NCBI GenBank assembly: GCA_965221595.1
Contig: OZ244900.1
Location: 2,790,001-2,854,000 of the forward strand
Length of the DNA stretch: 64,000 bases
From: JAAXGX01 sp965221595
GTDB lineage: Bacteria > Acidobacteriota > Vicinamibacteria > Vicinamibacterales > UBA8438
Direction: 5' to 3'
The translations under genes and the position numbers were made by a program. Below, one piece after another: positions 18,838-30,920 of the stretch. A model generated the notes under the pieces. The model was not told the DNA's origin. It was given only the letters and a program-made list of their open reading frames with translations, and searched no databases. Within the stretch, counting starts at the first letter, position 1. Every line of letters starts with the position of its first letter.

Positions 18838-20010
18838 ATGAAGATCTTCGTGTTCATCGCTGTCGTTGCCGCCGCGGCCGGCTTGCTGCCGGCGGGGGGC
18901 GCGCGGGACGCTGGCGCCCAGCCGGTCGCTCCCGGCCAGGAATTCAGCGCCGCGGAGTTCGACTACGGATCGCGCTTCGAGCTGCCCGCCGGGCAGGCGC
19001 CGGAAATCTGGAACCCGGCCAAGCGCAAGCTCGTGGCCGGGGGGCCGCTGATCGGCGGCACGGTCCGCGCGGTGGATCCGCGCACCTACTGCGCCATGGC
19101 CGCCGCCGGGTACGACTTCGTCTGGGTGGAGATGCAGCATGAGGCCATATCCTGGGAGCAGGTGGCGCGCATGTGGCGCACCTGCCCGGGACCGGCGGCG
19201 CCCGGCGCACGCGTGGCCTACGCCGACGAGCGCGAGATCCAGCACGCCACCGACATGGGCGCCCTGGTGGTCGTCGTGCCGACCGTCGACAGCGTCGAGG
19301 AGGCGCAGGCCGCGGTGGACTGGACCTACTTCCCGCCGCTCGGGCGGCGCAGCTTCGGCGGCGGCCAGGGACCGCGCGAGATGTGGACCGGCGTGCCCGG
19401 CGGCTACCGTCAGACCTGGAACGACAACGTCGTGCTGATCCTGATGATCGAGACGCTCGAGGGCGTGGAGAATGCGCGCGCGATAGCCCGCATCCCGGGC
19501 GTGACGGCGCTGTTCGCGGCCAGCGGCGACCTGGGCAACTTCTCGGGCTTCGGCGAGGGCGACCCGGAGTACGAGGCGCTGATCAGCGAAGTGGCCACGG
19601 CGGCGGTCGATGCCGGCATCCACGCCTGCGCCCCGCTGCGCTGGGCCGACCGGCCGTCGTTCACCTGCTTCCAGGCGGGCACCGAGACGGCCAACATCCT
19701 GCGCGGCGCGCAGGCGGAGATCGGACAGGCGGAGCAGCGCTTCCGCGGCACGGGCGGCGGGGCGCCGGCCGCGCGTTCCGGAACGGCCGCGCTGCTGGCC
19801 GAGCTGACGGCGCAGTGCGGCGCCATCACCTACGAAGCCGACTGCCACGCCGCCGTCGAGCGCGCCGCCGCGGGCGTGCGGGACGCGGCGGAGACGGAAC
19901 GGATGCAGGTGGCCCGGCGCCTGCGCGAGATCATGGGCGTGCACCCCGGTCAGGCCGCCCGGATCGGCGAGATCGCCGCCGCGGCGGGCCTGCCGGTCGA
20001 CAGCCCCTGA
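18838..20010 (+). CDS. Exported HpcH/HpaI aldolase-family protein
   Basis: 390 aa from the ATG at 18838, with GAGGG upstream. A clear signal peptide (residues 1-28, MKIFVFIAVVAAAAGLLPAG) leads into a TIM barrel of the HpcH/HpaI (2-oxo-acid aldolase/citrate lyase beta) family. AAAGYDFVWVEMQHEAISWEQ is the family's Asp/Glu strand, VVVVPTVDSVEEAQA follows, and LILMIETLEGVENARAIA holds the metal-ligand Glu. Normal members are cytoplasmic class II aldolases, so an exported version is unusual. About 70 residues of Ala-rich helical extension follow the barrel. Whether it still has aldolase activity is uncertain. Confidence 0.8.
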   Translation: MKIFVFIAVVAAAAGLLPAGGARDAGAQPVAPGQEFSAAEFDYGSRFELPAGQAPEIWNPAKRKLVAGGPLIGGTVRAVDPRTYCAMAAAGYDFVWVEMQHEAISWEQVARMWRTCPGPAAPGARVAYADEREIQHATDMGALVVVVPTVDSVEEAQAAVDWTYFPPLGRRSFGGGQGPREMWTGVPGGYRQTWNDNVVLILMIETLEGVENARAIARIPGVTALFAASGDLGNFSGFGEGDPEYEALISEVATAAVDAGIHACAPLRWADRPSFTCFQAGTETANILRGAQAEIGQAEQRFRGTGGGAPAARSGTAALLAELTAQCGAITYEADCHAAVERAAAGVRDAAETERMQVARRLREIMGVHPGQAARIGEIAAAAGLPVDSP

Positions 20011-20247
20011 CGCACGCCCCGGTCACCCGACCACACGATGCAGCTCTCGACGCTCGGGCGAGACCGAGCGGCGCGCGTTGCCTCACCTGGTTCGACACCT
20101 GCAGGATCGTGTTGTCACTGTAGACGAGGTGTGCATCCCGCCCCGCAACCGGGCACTCGGCGTGCAGATGGCGGAAAAGCTCATCCCAGCTTCAGGAGGT
20201 TCGGCGACGCGATCCTGAACGGCGACGCCGAATGAGGCCGCGCCGGA

Positions 20248-23502
<3,255 letters not shown>

Positions 23503-23511
23503 GGGCCCGCT

Positions 23512-25005
23512 TCACTGCACCTGTCCCTGCCAGCGCCAGCGCCGGTGCGGCCGGTCGTAGTAGATCCAGAGCACGTCGTCGTCGCGCATCCGGGCGAAGT
23601 AGTACTCGCGGTGCACCGCCGACCGCCACCAGCCTCCGGACACCAGGTAGGGTCCGGCGAGATCCCTGACGTGCCCGGAGACGCCGCCGCGCACCAGCCA
23701 CCCGTCCGGCGCGTGGCGCGAGCGCGGCGGCAGCGGCAGCGGCCGGGCATGGATGCGCCGCACCAGCGGCCGGCAGGCAACCGCTCGTGGCGCAGAACGC
23801 GCCAGCGCCGCGAGCGGCTCCCAGGCGAACTGCGCCTCCGGCAGATGCCCTTCGGTGAGACGCGCTCGCAGGACCGCGCCGTCGCCGAACTCGGCGCGCA
23901 GGCGGGCCAGCGCGCGGTTGGCCGCCGCCAGATCGCGCCGCGGCCGCTCGACGAACAGCCCCTGCTGCGCGGCTGCGGTCCGCACGCCGCGACCGCTGAC
24001 GCGCAGCTCGGTGACCCCTGCGCCCAGCGCCAGCGACTCGAGGCGCAGCCGCACCAGATTCAGCAGTTGGCCGCTGTCCGACGTGGGCGCGGCGGGGCGA
24101 ACCTGCTCGATGTGCGGCGCGCCGCGGTCGAGCCGCAGGTGCAGCGTCAGCTCGGCCAACTGCTCGTGACGCCCGGCAACGGCGGTCAGCAGCCGGTCCA
24201 ACAGGCGCTTGACGCAGAAGAGGAGGCGGCGCGCGTCGGACTCGGCCGCGTCGAAGTAGTGCTGTGCGGAGAGCGGCTCCGCGGCCCGCAGCGGCTGCAG
24301 TGGCACCTGCAGATCGTCGGCGGCCAGCCGGTGCAGGCGCTGTGCCTCGGGACCGAAGCGGCGACGCAGACCGGCGGGCGGCAACTCGAGGAAGGCCCGC
24401 ACCGTGCGCACGCCGAGCCTGACCAGGCTGTCGCGGAGCGCCGGGTCGATACCCAGCCGCTCCAGCGGTGTCTGTCCCGCCAGCACCCGCTCCCTGGCCG
24501 CATCCCGGACCACCGCCACCGGCCTGCCGGCCGCGACGGTCTTGGCGATCGCATAGGTGCCGAACCGCGTGAAGCCGACGACAGCCGTCGCCTGCAATCC
24601 GCACGTGCGGAGCGCCGCGGCGATCTCGTCCGCCCACTGGCGGAGCGATGCATACAGGTGCGACAGTCCGGAAGCATCCAGCCAGAAAATCCCCGGTTCG
24701 TCCCGGCAAGGCTCGACGCCAGGGCTGAAGCGGCGCAACTGCCCGAGAGCGTCCGTCAGCCCCTGCTCGACGTCCGCGGGCGGCACCTCGCCGGCCTGCA
24801 GCGTGCGCGCCAGCGACAGGCCGGCGGCGTAGCGCATCCCTGCGCGGACGCCGGCCGCGCGCGCGGCCTCGTTCACCCACAGGACGACGCCCTGCGGCTG
24901 GTCGCGATCGACCACCGCCACCGGCCGGTCGGCCCAGCCGGGATGGCGCTTCAGGAGGAGCTGGAGCGGGAAGGCCGGCAGCTCAACGCACGCCATCCGG
25001 TCCAC
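23512..25005 (-). CDS. imuB: ImuB, Y-family polymerase-like translesion factor
   Basis: 497 aa. The start is ATG at 25005, overlapping imuA by 23 nt; ATG at 24996 (MACVELPAF) is also possible. It has Y-family architecture (FWLDASGLSHLYASLRQWADEIA; thumb helix-hairpin PLERLGIDPALRDSLVRLGVRT) but lacks the catalytic acidic residues at the first strand, as expected for ImuB. The C-terminus holds the conserved end of the family (RREYYFARMRDDDVLWIYYD). It links ImuA and DnaE2 to the beta clamp during damage-induced mutagenesis. Confidence 0.93.
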   Translation of the reverse strand: MDRMACVELPAFPLQLLLKRHPGWADRPVAVVDRDQPQGVVLWVNEAARAAGVRAGMRYAAGLSLARTLQAGEVPPADVEQGLTDALGQLRRFSPGVEPCRDEPGIFWLDASGLSHLYASLRQWADEIAAALRTCGLQATAVVGFTRFGTYAIAKTVAAGRPVAVVRDAARERVLAGQTPLERLGIDPALRDSLVRLGVRTVRAFLELPPAGLRRRFGPEAQRLHRLAADDLQVPLQPLRAAEPLSAQHYFDAAESDARRLLFCVKRLLDRLLTAVAGRHEQLAELTLHLRLDRGAPHIEQVRPAAPTSDSGQLLNLVRLRLESLALGAGVTELRVSGRGVRTAAAQQGLFVERPRRDLAAANRALARLRAEFGDGAVLRARLTEGHLPEAQFAWEPLAALARSAPRAVACRPLVRRIHARPLPLPPRSRHAPDGWLVRGGVSGHVRDLAGPYLVSGGWWRSAVHREYYFARMRDDDVLWIYYDRPHRRWRWQGQVQ

Positions 25006-25627
25006 GACACCACTCCTCGGCGCTCCAGCCCGGACCGCGCCGCTTGTCCTTGATCACGCGCACCTGACACGCGAAGCGGCCGTCCCCGCGGCGCATGCGC
25101 CGCGTGTGCCCGCGGATCGAGACGAGCGACCCGAGCGACGGCTGGCGTTCGGTCTTGGCCGTCAGGCAGAGAACGAGCGTGCCGTGGGCGAGCGCCTGTT
25201 CGGCCAGCCGGGTCTGCGCACCGAGCGGCAGATCGAGGCAGTCGCCCAGGTCGACGACCAGCAGCCCGAAGGCGCCGGAGCGGGCGAGCTGCTCGGCGGC
25301 CCGCACTCGCCGGCGCACGCCGGCGAGCCGAATCACCGGCAGCGCCGCCAGGTCGACGCCGCCATCCGCCGCATCGGGCGGGAAGAAGGTGCTCCCGGCC
25401 GGGCTGATCCACGCCACCGGTTCGCCCTGCTGCTGCACCTGGCGCACCAGGCCGAACGCCAGGGTGAGCGAAGGCGAGGCGTCGGTGCCCGACAGCTCCG
25501 CCAGGCAGCCGCCGAGCGCGGCGCGTGTCCAGGCCGCCGGGACCGGCGCCGACAGGGCCCGGTTCATCCAGGTCCGGGACGCGGAAACGAGTGCATCGAG
25601 CTCTATCGCTGCGTTCGTCATGGTCAT
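24983..25627 (-). CDS. imuA: ImuA, RecA-like SOS mutagenesis protein
   Basis: 214 aa from the ATG at 25627, 2 nt after the lexA stop. The frame stays open far upstream, but that part is the shadow of lexA. RecA/SulA-like core: LTLAFGLVRQVQQQGEPVAWI, then FGLLVVDLGDCLDLPLGAQTRLAEQAL. No Walker A is visible, as in other short ImuA proteins. Gene order lexA-imuA-imuB-dnaE2 is the well-known cassette, and the position decides the identity. Confidence 0.88.
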   Translation of the reverse strand: MTMTNAAIELDALVSASRTWMNRALSAPVPAAWTRAALGGCLAELSGTDASPSLTLAFGLVRQVQQQGEPVAWISPAGSTFFPPDAADGGVDLAALPVIRLAGVRRRVRAAEQLARSGAFGLLVVDLGDCLDLPLGAQTRLAEQALAHGTLVLCLTAKTERQPSLGSLVSIRGHTRRMRRGDGRFACQVRVIKDKRRGPGWSAEEWCRGPDGVR

Positions 25628-25629
25628 GG

Positions 25630-26238
25630 TCACAGGATGCGCCGGACCTCGATCACCCTCCCGAGGATGGCCACCGCGCCGGCGTCGAGCACGATCGGCT
25701 CGAAGGCCGGGTTCTCGGGGCGCAGTTCCACGTGGCGTCCCCGCGGCCTGAAGGTCTTGACCGTGGCGTCGTTGTCGACCCGCGCCACGACGATGTCGCC
25801 CGGCGCGGCGGTCGGCTGCCGGCGCACGATCACGATGTCGCCCGGCAGGATGCCCACCCCGGTCATGCTCTCGCCGCGCACGCGCAGCGCGAACAGCTCG
25901 TTCGCGGCGGCGCCCCGGGCAGCGACCGGCAGGTAGCCGTCCAGGTCCTCGACAGCTTCGTCGAGCGCGCCGGCCGGCACCTGCCCGAGCAGCGGCGCCA
26001 GCACGGTGCGCGCACCGCCGTCCAGCCCCGGCAGGCCGTACCCGCGCGCCTTGTGCCGGCCGACCACCAGCCGGCCTTCCGCGACGAGCTGCTCGAGATG
26101 CTGCCTGGCCGTCTGGACCGCCCGGAACCCGAATGCCTGCTGCACCTCGCGCACCGTCGGGGGCTGCCCCGCGAGCAGCCGCTCCCGCACGAACGCGAAC
26201 ACCTTCGCGCGCGTCTCGCCGGGGCGTGTCCGTCCCAT
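25630..26238 (-). CDS. lexA: LexA repressor
   Basis: 202 aa from ATG 26238; ATG 26259 or the 26340 start would run through the promoter. An N-terminal winged helix (RAKVFAFVRERLLAGQPPTVREVQQAFGF) precedes a C-terminal S24 peptidase domain. The self-cleavage Ala-Gly is probably in QVPAGAL, the catalytic Ser is in RVRGESMTGVGI and the Lys in DNDATVKTF. RecA-stimulated autocleavage would release this operon, which includes all three mutasome genes. The start codon stands 7 nt after an extended -10. Confidence 0.95.
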   Translation of the reverse strand: MGRTRPGETRAKVFAFVRERLLAGQPPTVREVQQAFGFRAVQTARQHLEQLVAEGRLVVGRHKARGYGLPGLDGGARTVLAPLLGQVPAGALDEAVEDLDGYLPVAARGAAANELFALRVRGESMTGVGILPGDIVIVRRQPTAAPGDIVVARVDNDATVKTFRPRGRHVELRPENPAFEPIVLDAGAVAILGRVIEVRRIL

Positions 26239-26245
26239 CCGGCGG

Positions 26246-26268
26246 ACTATAGCATACATTTGTCTGTA
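26246..26268 (-). promoter_or_regulatory. lexA promoter with candidate LexA operator
   Basis: On the coding strand an extended -10 (TGC-TATAGT; the hexamer occupies 26246-26251) ends 7 nt before the lexA ATG. Immediately upstream lies the dyad TACA-N6-TGTA (26255-26268), in the -10/-35 spacer where a repressor would block transcription. It matches neither CTGT-N8-ACAG nor GAAC-N4-GTTC, so it may be this lineage's own LexA box. Confidence 0.55.
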
Positions 26269-26333
26269 ATACGCAACACACGCTTGTCGACAGCGCGGCG
26301 ACCGTGGTACAAGCTCCCTGCAAGGAGATCGCC

Positions 26334-27650
26334 ATGACACGCCAGCGCACGTTCGCCGCCGCTCTCGCTCTCTATCTGTTGCCGGCCGCTGCCGTCCCGT
26401 CCCATGCCGGGAACGCAGCCGAGGAGGCTGTGACGTACTACCGGGATGTCCTGCCGATCATGCAGGCCAACTGCCAGAGCTGCCACCGGCCGACCGGTCA
26501 GAACATCGGCGGTCTCATCGCCCCGATGTCGTTCATGAGCTACGAGGAGACGCGGCCCTGGGCCCGCGCCATCGCGCACAAGGTCGAGGCACGCGAGATG
26601 CCACCCTGGTTCGCGTCGGCGCCCAGCGGCGTCTTTTCGAACGAGCGCGGCCTGAGCGACGCCGAGATCGACACCCTCGTGCGCTGGGTCGAGGCCGGGG
26701 CGCCCGCCGGCGACGCCGCCGCGGCGCCGGCCCCGCGGCAGTGGGTGGAGGCGGCGAGCGACGGCTGGTCCCTCGGCACCCCGGACTTCGCCTTCAAGAT
26801 GCCCGAGCCGTACTTCGTCGAGGACGACATCTACGACCTCAACATCAGCTTCTTCAAGACGCTGACCGAGGAAGAGCTGCCCGCGGACACGTGGGTCAGG
26901 GGCTGGGAATTCAAGACCGGCACCGTCGGCGTCGTCCATCACATGTGCGCCTTCGTGCGACCGCCGGACGCCGCGGCGCCGGTCGACGGGACCGTCGTCG
27001 ACGAGGGCGCCGACACGGCCGGCGAGCTGCTGAGCTGCATCGCCGAGGGCGCCGAAGGCGCCATGCTGCCCGAGGACTTCGGCGTGCTGCTCAGGAAGGG
27101 CTCGACGCTCACCTTCAACATGCACTACCACAAGGAGCCCGCGGCGGGCTCGGGCGTCTGGAGCCAGGCCGAGATCGGCTTCTTCACGGCCGACGGACCG
27201 GTGCGCTACCAGGTCAGGAACGACACGATAGGCAACCGCAGCTTCGAGATCCCGCCGAACCATCCGAACTACCGGATCGGCTCGTCGCGCCTGCTCGAGA
27301 AGGACACGCTGGTCCTGAACTACTGGCCGCACGCCCATCTGCGCGCCACCGCGGCCCGCTACACCGCCATCTACCCCGACGGCACCGAGGAACTGCTGCT
27401 CGACGTGCCGCGCTACGACCAGAACTGGCAGGTGACCTACCAGTACAAGGAGCCGAAGCTGCTGCCCAGGGGGACGCGCATCGACGTCGACTTCTGGTAC
27501 GACAACACGGCCGAACGGGCCGCGCGCCGGGACTTCGACCCGAACCTGGCGCTGGGCCACGGTCCGCGGACGGACGACGAGATGTCGCTCGGGTTCATCG
27601 GCTACGCCGAGATCGAGCCGGAGGCGGCCGCAGCCACCAACGACAACTGA
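26334..27650 (+). CDS. Exported PHM-like copper monooxygenase with cytochrome-c-type N-terminus
   Basis: 438 aa from ATG 26334, with AAGGAG 6 nt upstream. A signal peptide (1-24) is followed by a short cytochrome-c-like segment with one haem site, NCQSCHRP. The rest resembles peptidylglycine alpha-hydroxylating/dopamine beta-type ascorbate-dependent monooxygenases. All expected copper ligands can be seen: HH in GVVHHMCAF, His in FNMHYHKE, H-x-H in YWPHAHLRA and the Met in DDEMSLGF. It probably hydroxylates an exported substrate using electrons delivered through its own haem. Substrate unknown. A DUF2911-like gene follows after 20 nt. Confidence 0.85.
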   Translation: MTRQRTFAAALALYLLPAAAVPSHAGNAAEEAVTYYRDVLPIMQANCQSCHRPTGQNIGGLIAPMSFMSYEETRPWARAIAHKVEAREMPPWFASAPSGVFSNERGLSDAEIDTLVRWVEAGAPAGDAAAAPAPRQWVEAASDGWSLGTPDFAFKMPEPYFVEDDIYDLNISFFKTLTEEELPADTWVRGWEFKTGTVGVVHHMCAFVRPPDAAAPVDGTVVDEGADTAGELLSCIAEGAEGAMLPEDFGVLLRKGSTLTFNMHYHKEPAAGSGVWSQAEIGFFTADGPVRYQVRNDTIGNRSFEIPPNHPNYRIGSSRLLEKDTLVLNYWPHAHLRATAARYTAIYPDGTEELLLDVPRYDQNWQVTYQYKEPKLLPRGTRIDVDFWYDNTAERAARRDFDPNLALGHGPRTDDEMSLGFIGYAEIEPEAAAATNDN

Positions 27651-27670
27651 CGGCTGCACCCCTGGTCCGC

Positions 27671-28804
27671 ATGCGACACCTGGCAGCCCGCCGGCTCGCC
27701 GGCGCCCTGGCGGTCGGCCTGACGACGGCGCTCGCCGCCGCGCAGGCTCCGCCGCCCGACGCCGGGACCGACAGCCTCCTCCACGCCGAGCTGACACTCG
27801 ATTCGCAACCGATCAGCGTGGCGTTCCCGCCCCGCCTGCCGGCCGCCGGCGGGACCCATCCGGCCCTGCTCGCCGGGGTGGTCGGCTCGCGGGTGCGGGT
27901 CGGCAGCCTGACGGCCCACCGCGCCCTGCGCATCGGCTCCCTCGCACCGGACGCCGGGGCGCCGCCGCCGGCCGCCGCGGACGAGGCGCCGGAGCCGTCC
28001 GTCAGCCGCGAGCTGTGGTTGGCGCGGACCGTCCAGGGCTGGCAGCTCGAGGCCCGCGCGGACCGCGGCCCCGACCCGGCCATCATCCCGCTGGCGCAGC
28101 GCGCGACCGACGCCGTGGCGCCCACGTTCGCGGCGTCCCTGCACGCAACGGCGGCCGAGGCCGGCCGCCTGGTCCTGCGCTGGGGCGCGCACGTCTGGAG
28201 CGCAGACTTCCGCTTCGATGATCTGCCGCCGCGGCCGGTCGCCCCCCGCCCCACCGCGGGCCAGGCCGGGACGGCGCGCGAACGCGACACCGACACCACC
28301 CCGATCTTCCGACGCAACACGCTCGAGGAACGGAACGAGACCGCGCTCGTGCTCCCCGGCGGCGAGCGCATCAGCGTCCTCTACTGGAAGAGCGTGGACG
28401 TCGAGGACGAGGACTATCCCAACCTGGCTTCGACGGCCGACGGCGCGGTCGTCGAGCTGGTGCGGGCGCCGGTCCTGCGCCTGAGAAGCGAGGTCGGGCT
28501 GCGCGTCGGCGGCGCCGACCTGCCGACCGGCAACCTGGCGCGGGGCTTCCCCGGGTCCTACGGGCTCTGGCTCAGGCGCGCGGGCGACGGCTGGCAGTTC
28601 GTCTTCAACAACGAACCGGATTCCTGGGGCACGCAGCACGACCCCGCCCACGACGTGGCCGCGGCGGACGTCTACTACTCGCGTGCGGACGGCGCGTTCC
28701 GGCCACTGGGGGTCACGCTCGCGCCGACGGACGCCGGGCGCGGCCGGCTCATCGTGCACTGGGGACCGCACGAGTGGGCCGCCGATTTCACCGTCGGCGA
28801 CTGA
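27671..28804 (+). CDS. Exported DUF2911-like protein
   Basis: 377 aa with a signal peptide (residues 1-24). Two related halves are visible: ELWLARTVQGWQLEARADRG with VLRWGAHVWSADFRF, and YGLWLRRAGDGWQFVFNNE with IVHWGPHEWAADFTV. The pattern G-x-Y-x-L-W, W-x-F-V-F-N and the closing W-G-x-H-x-W-x-x-D-F resembles DUF2911, common in Bacteroidota and Acidobacteriota and of unknown function. The tandem arrangement suggests internal duplication. It is probably co-transcribed with the monooxygenase. Confidence 0.7.
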   Translation: MRHLAARRLAGALAVGLTTALAAAQAPPPDAGTDSLLHAELTLDSQPISVAFPPRLPAAGGTHPALLAGVVGSRVRVGSLTAHRALRIGSLAPDAGAPPPAAADEAPEPSVSRELWLARTVQGWQLEARADRGPDPAIIPLAQRATDAVAPTFAASLHATAAEAGRLVLRWGAHVWSADFRFDDLPPRPVAPRPTAGQAGTARERDTDTTPIFRRNTLEERNETALVLPGGERISVLYWKSVDVEDEDYPNLASTADGAVVELVRAPVLRLRSEVGLRVGGADLPTGNLARGFPGSYGLWLRRAGDGWQFVFNNEPDSWGTQHDPAHDVAAADVYYSRADGAFRPLGVTLAPTDAGRGRLIVHWGPHEWAADFTVGD

Positions 28805-28955
28805 CTGCTCGCCGACGCGGGGGCGCACGGCCTCCAATAGCTTGGCGCGCGCACTCGCCCGCTGTGAATCGTTCGCTCGACGGGGTACTTGGTCCTCACC
28901 CTAGCCAGCCGACCCGCTGCAACACTGACGCAGCCCGCTCCCGCGCGCCCCCGGA

Positions 28956-30920
28956 CTACGGCCGCACCTGCAGGCTGATGCGCGAGGCGTGGTCGGCGCC
29001 CATGTAGATCGTGTTCTGCGCCACGACCGGCGGCGACACGCGCCGCGCGAACGGCTCGCCGGTGCCCGGGTTGACATCGAACTGCGGGAAGCTGCTGCTC
29101 GACAGGTCGACGCGGATGCGGTGCCCCGCGCGGAACAGGTAACTGGTGCTCCACAGGTCGACCGTGACCTCGACCCGCTCACCGGGGACGAGCGGTTCCT
29201 CCTCGACGGCATACGCGCGGCGGAAGTTCGGCCGGTCCTGCTCGAACGACCGGAAGCGGGCGCGCACGATGCCCTCGGCCACGTTCATGGCATAGCCCTC
29301 GGGATAGTCGGGTGACGGCGGGTACTGGTCGATCAGGTTGACCACGAAGTCGGTGTCGACCGCACTCGACGACACCCACAGGCGCGCCGTGACGGGGCCG
29401 GATACTTCCACGTCCGCCTCCAGCGCCGGGGTCTCGAAGACGAGCACGTCCGGCCGCAGCCGCAACGGCAGGTCGTCGTCGCAGTGCAGCAGCTCGATCC
29501 GGCAACGCTGGTCCTGCGGCCCGGCCCGCACCGGCAGGCCGGAGCTCACGCGGCCGCCGATCGACGGCACGGGGTCCGCCGGATCGTGCGTGTAGGTGAT
29601 GGAGCCGGTCGCGACGGGGCCGGTGGTCAGCGTGCGGTCGGCGCCGAGGTAGTAGTCGACCGGGCCGGAGTCGGCGGGTGGCCACTCGGTGAACTCCTGC
29701 CAGGTGCCGCCGGCCTGCAGCCGGCCGTCGGCGTTCCGGACGCCGTCGCCGCCTTCGATGCGGAACGCCCGGATCAGGTTGCCGGGCTCGACGCCGCGGT
29801 CCTTCCCCTGCACGTGCTGGTCGAACCACTTCAGCATCTCGGTCCCGACGTGTATCGGCGACGTCGGTCCGAGGTCGACGTCACCAGAATAGGTGCGCAG
29901 CGAGTACACGTTGCCGTGCTCGCCGCCGCTGATGACCAGGTGCACCGGGGACTGCCGGCCCTCGCCGTACGCCGCGAGCTGATCCAGCGTCCCGCCCAGG
30001 AACGCGTCGTACCACTCGCCGATCAGCAGAATGGGCACGTCGGCGGCGTTCGCGAAGTGCTTCGTGACGCCGTTGCCCATCTGCTGCCAGTAGTCGTCGT
30101 ACAGCTCGTGGTTCTGCCAGTCCTGGTACCAGGCGTCGTAGCTCGGCGTGAGCGCGAGCGGCGAGAAGCCCTCGGGCAGCGGCGACAGGCGCATCAGCCG
30201 CAGCGAGTTCTCGATCTTCCGCTGTTCCTGCAGCGCCGCCTCCACTGCCGGGTCCGCCGCCGCCTCGTGGCCCTCGGCCGCCAGCCGCAGGACGTAGTTC
30301 ACGTTGTGCGACAGCAGAAAGGCGCCGCCGCGCCACGCGCCGTCCTCGTGGTAGTTGCCCGGACCGACCCGAATGGCCGCCGCCACCAGGCCCGGCGGGT
30401 CCTGCACCAGGATGGCCTGCGCCGTCGACGCGAAGTAGGACGACCCGGTGGCGATGATGCGCCCGTCCGACCAGGGCTGCTTCCGGATCCATTCGACCGT
30501 GTCCAACCCGTCGGGACCCTCCTGCGGATACGAGGCGAAGACGCCCTCGGAGTCGAATTTGCCCCGCACGTCCTGCACGACCATCACGTAGCCGCGACGC
30601 GCGTAGTCGTTGCCGTCCGGCGCGTTGGGGTAGAAACGGTACTTGCTGTACGGCGTGCGCTCGACCACGGTGGGCCAGGGTCCGGGCAGCGCCACGCCGC
30701 CCCTGGCGGGGATGTAGAGGTCCGTCGCCAGCCTGACCCCGTCGCGCATCGGCACCATGACGTCGCGGACGATGGCCACCCCGTATTCCGGCTCGAACGC
30801 GTCGCTCGCGGGACCGGAACCGCCGCCGGACGATTGCTGACCTGTCAGCGTCGCGGCCGCCGCGGCCAGCACGGCCACCAGCAGACACAGTTTCGGAAGT
30901 CGTTGCGCAACAGCCGTCAT
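28956..30920 (-). CDS. Exported CocE/NonD-family hydrolase
   Basis: 654 aa from ATG 30920, which overlaps the preceding gene by 4 nt. Signal peptide at residues 1-28. The alpha/beta-hydrolase domain has the nucleophile in IIATGSSYFASTAQ (G-x-S-Y) and the oxyanion region RTPYSKYRF. The X-Pro dipeptidyl-peptidase C-terminal jelly roll is present (ARLWVSSSAVDTDFVVNLID; LFRAGHRIRVDLSSSSFPQFD). CocE-type enzymes cleave esters or amides. It closes a four-gene operon after PQQ dehydrogenase, SMP-30 and a YACHEGNY protein. Confidence 0.9.
   Translation of the reverse strand: MTAVAQRLPKLCLLVAVLAAAAATLTGQQSSGGGSGPASDAFEPEYGVAIVRDVMVPMRDGVRLATDLYIPARGGVALPGPWPTVVERTPYSKYRFYPNAPDGNDYARRGYVMVVQDVRGKFDSEGVFASYPQEGPDGLDTVEWIRKQPWSDGRIIATGSSYFASTAQAILVQDPPGLVAAAIRVGPGNYHEDGAWRGGAFLLSHNVNYVLRLAAEGHEAAADPAVEAALQEQRKIENSLRLMRLSPLPEGFSPLALTPSYDAWYQDWQNHELYDDYWQQMGNGVTKHFANAADVPILLIGEWYDAFLGGTLDQLAAYGEGRQSPVHLVISGGEHGNVYSLRTYSGDVDLGPTSPIHVGTEMLKWFDQHVQGKDRGVEPGNLIRAFRIEGGDGVRNADGRLQAGGTWQEFTEWPPADSGPVDYYLGADRTLTTGPVATGSITYTHDPADPVPSIGGRVSSGLPVRAGPQDQRCRIELLHCDDDLPLRLRPDVLVFETPALEADVEVSGPVTARLWVSSSAVDTDFVVNLIDQYPPSPDYPEGYAMNVAEGIVRARFRSFEQDRPNFRRAYAVEEEPLVPGERVEVTVDLWSTSYLFRAGHRIRVDLSSSSFPQFDVNPGTGEPFARRVSPPVVAQNTIYMGADHASRISLQVRP

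Noticed and set aside
25630..26340. Longer lexA start at 26340
   Set aside because: It would translate through the promoter and operator, and the added residues do not look like LexA.
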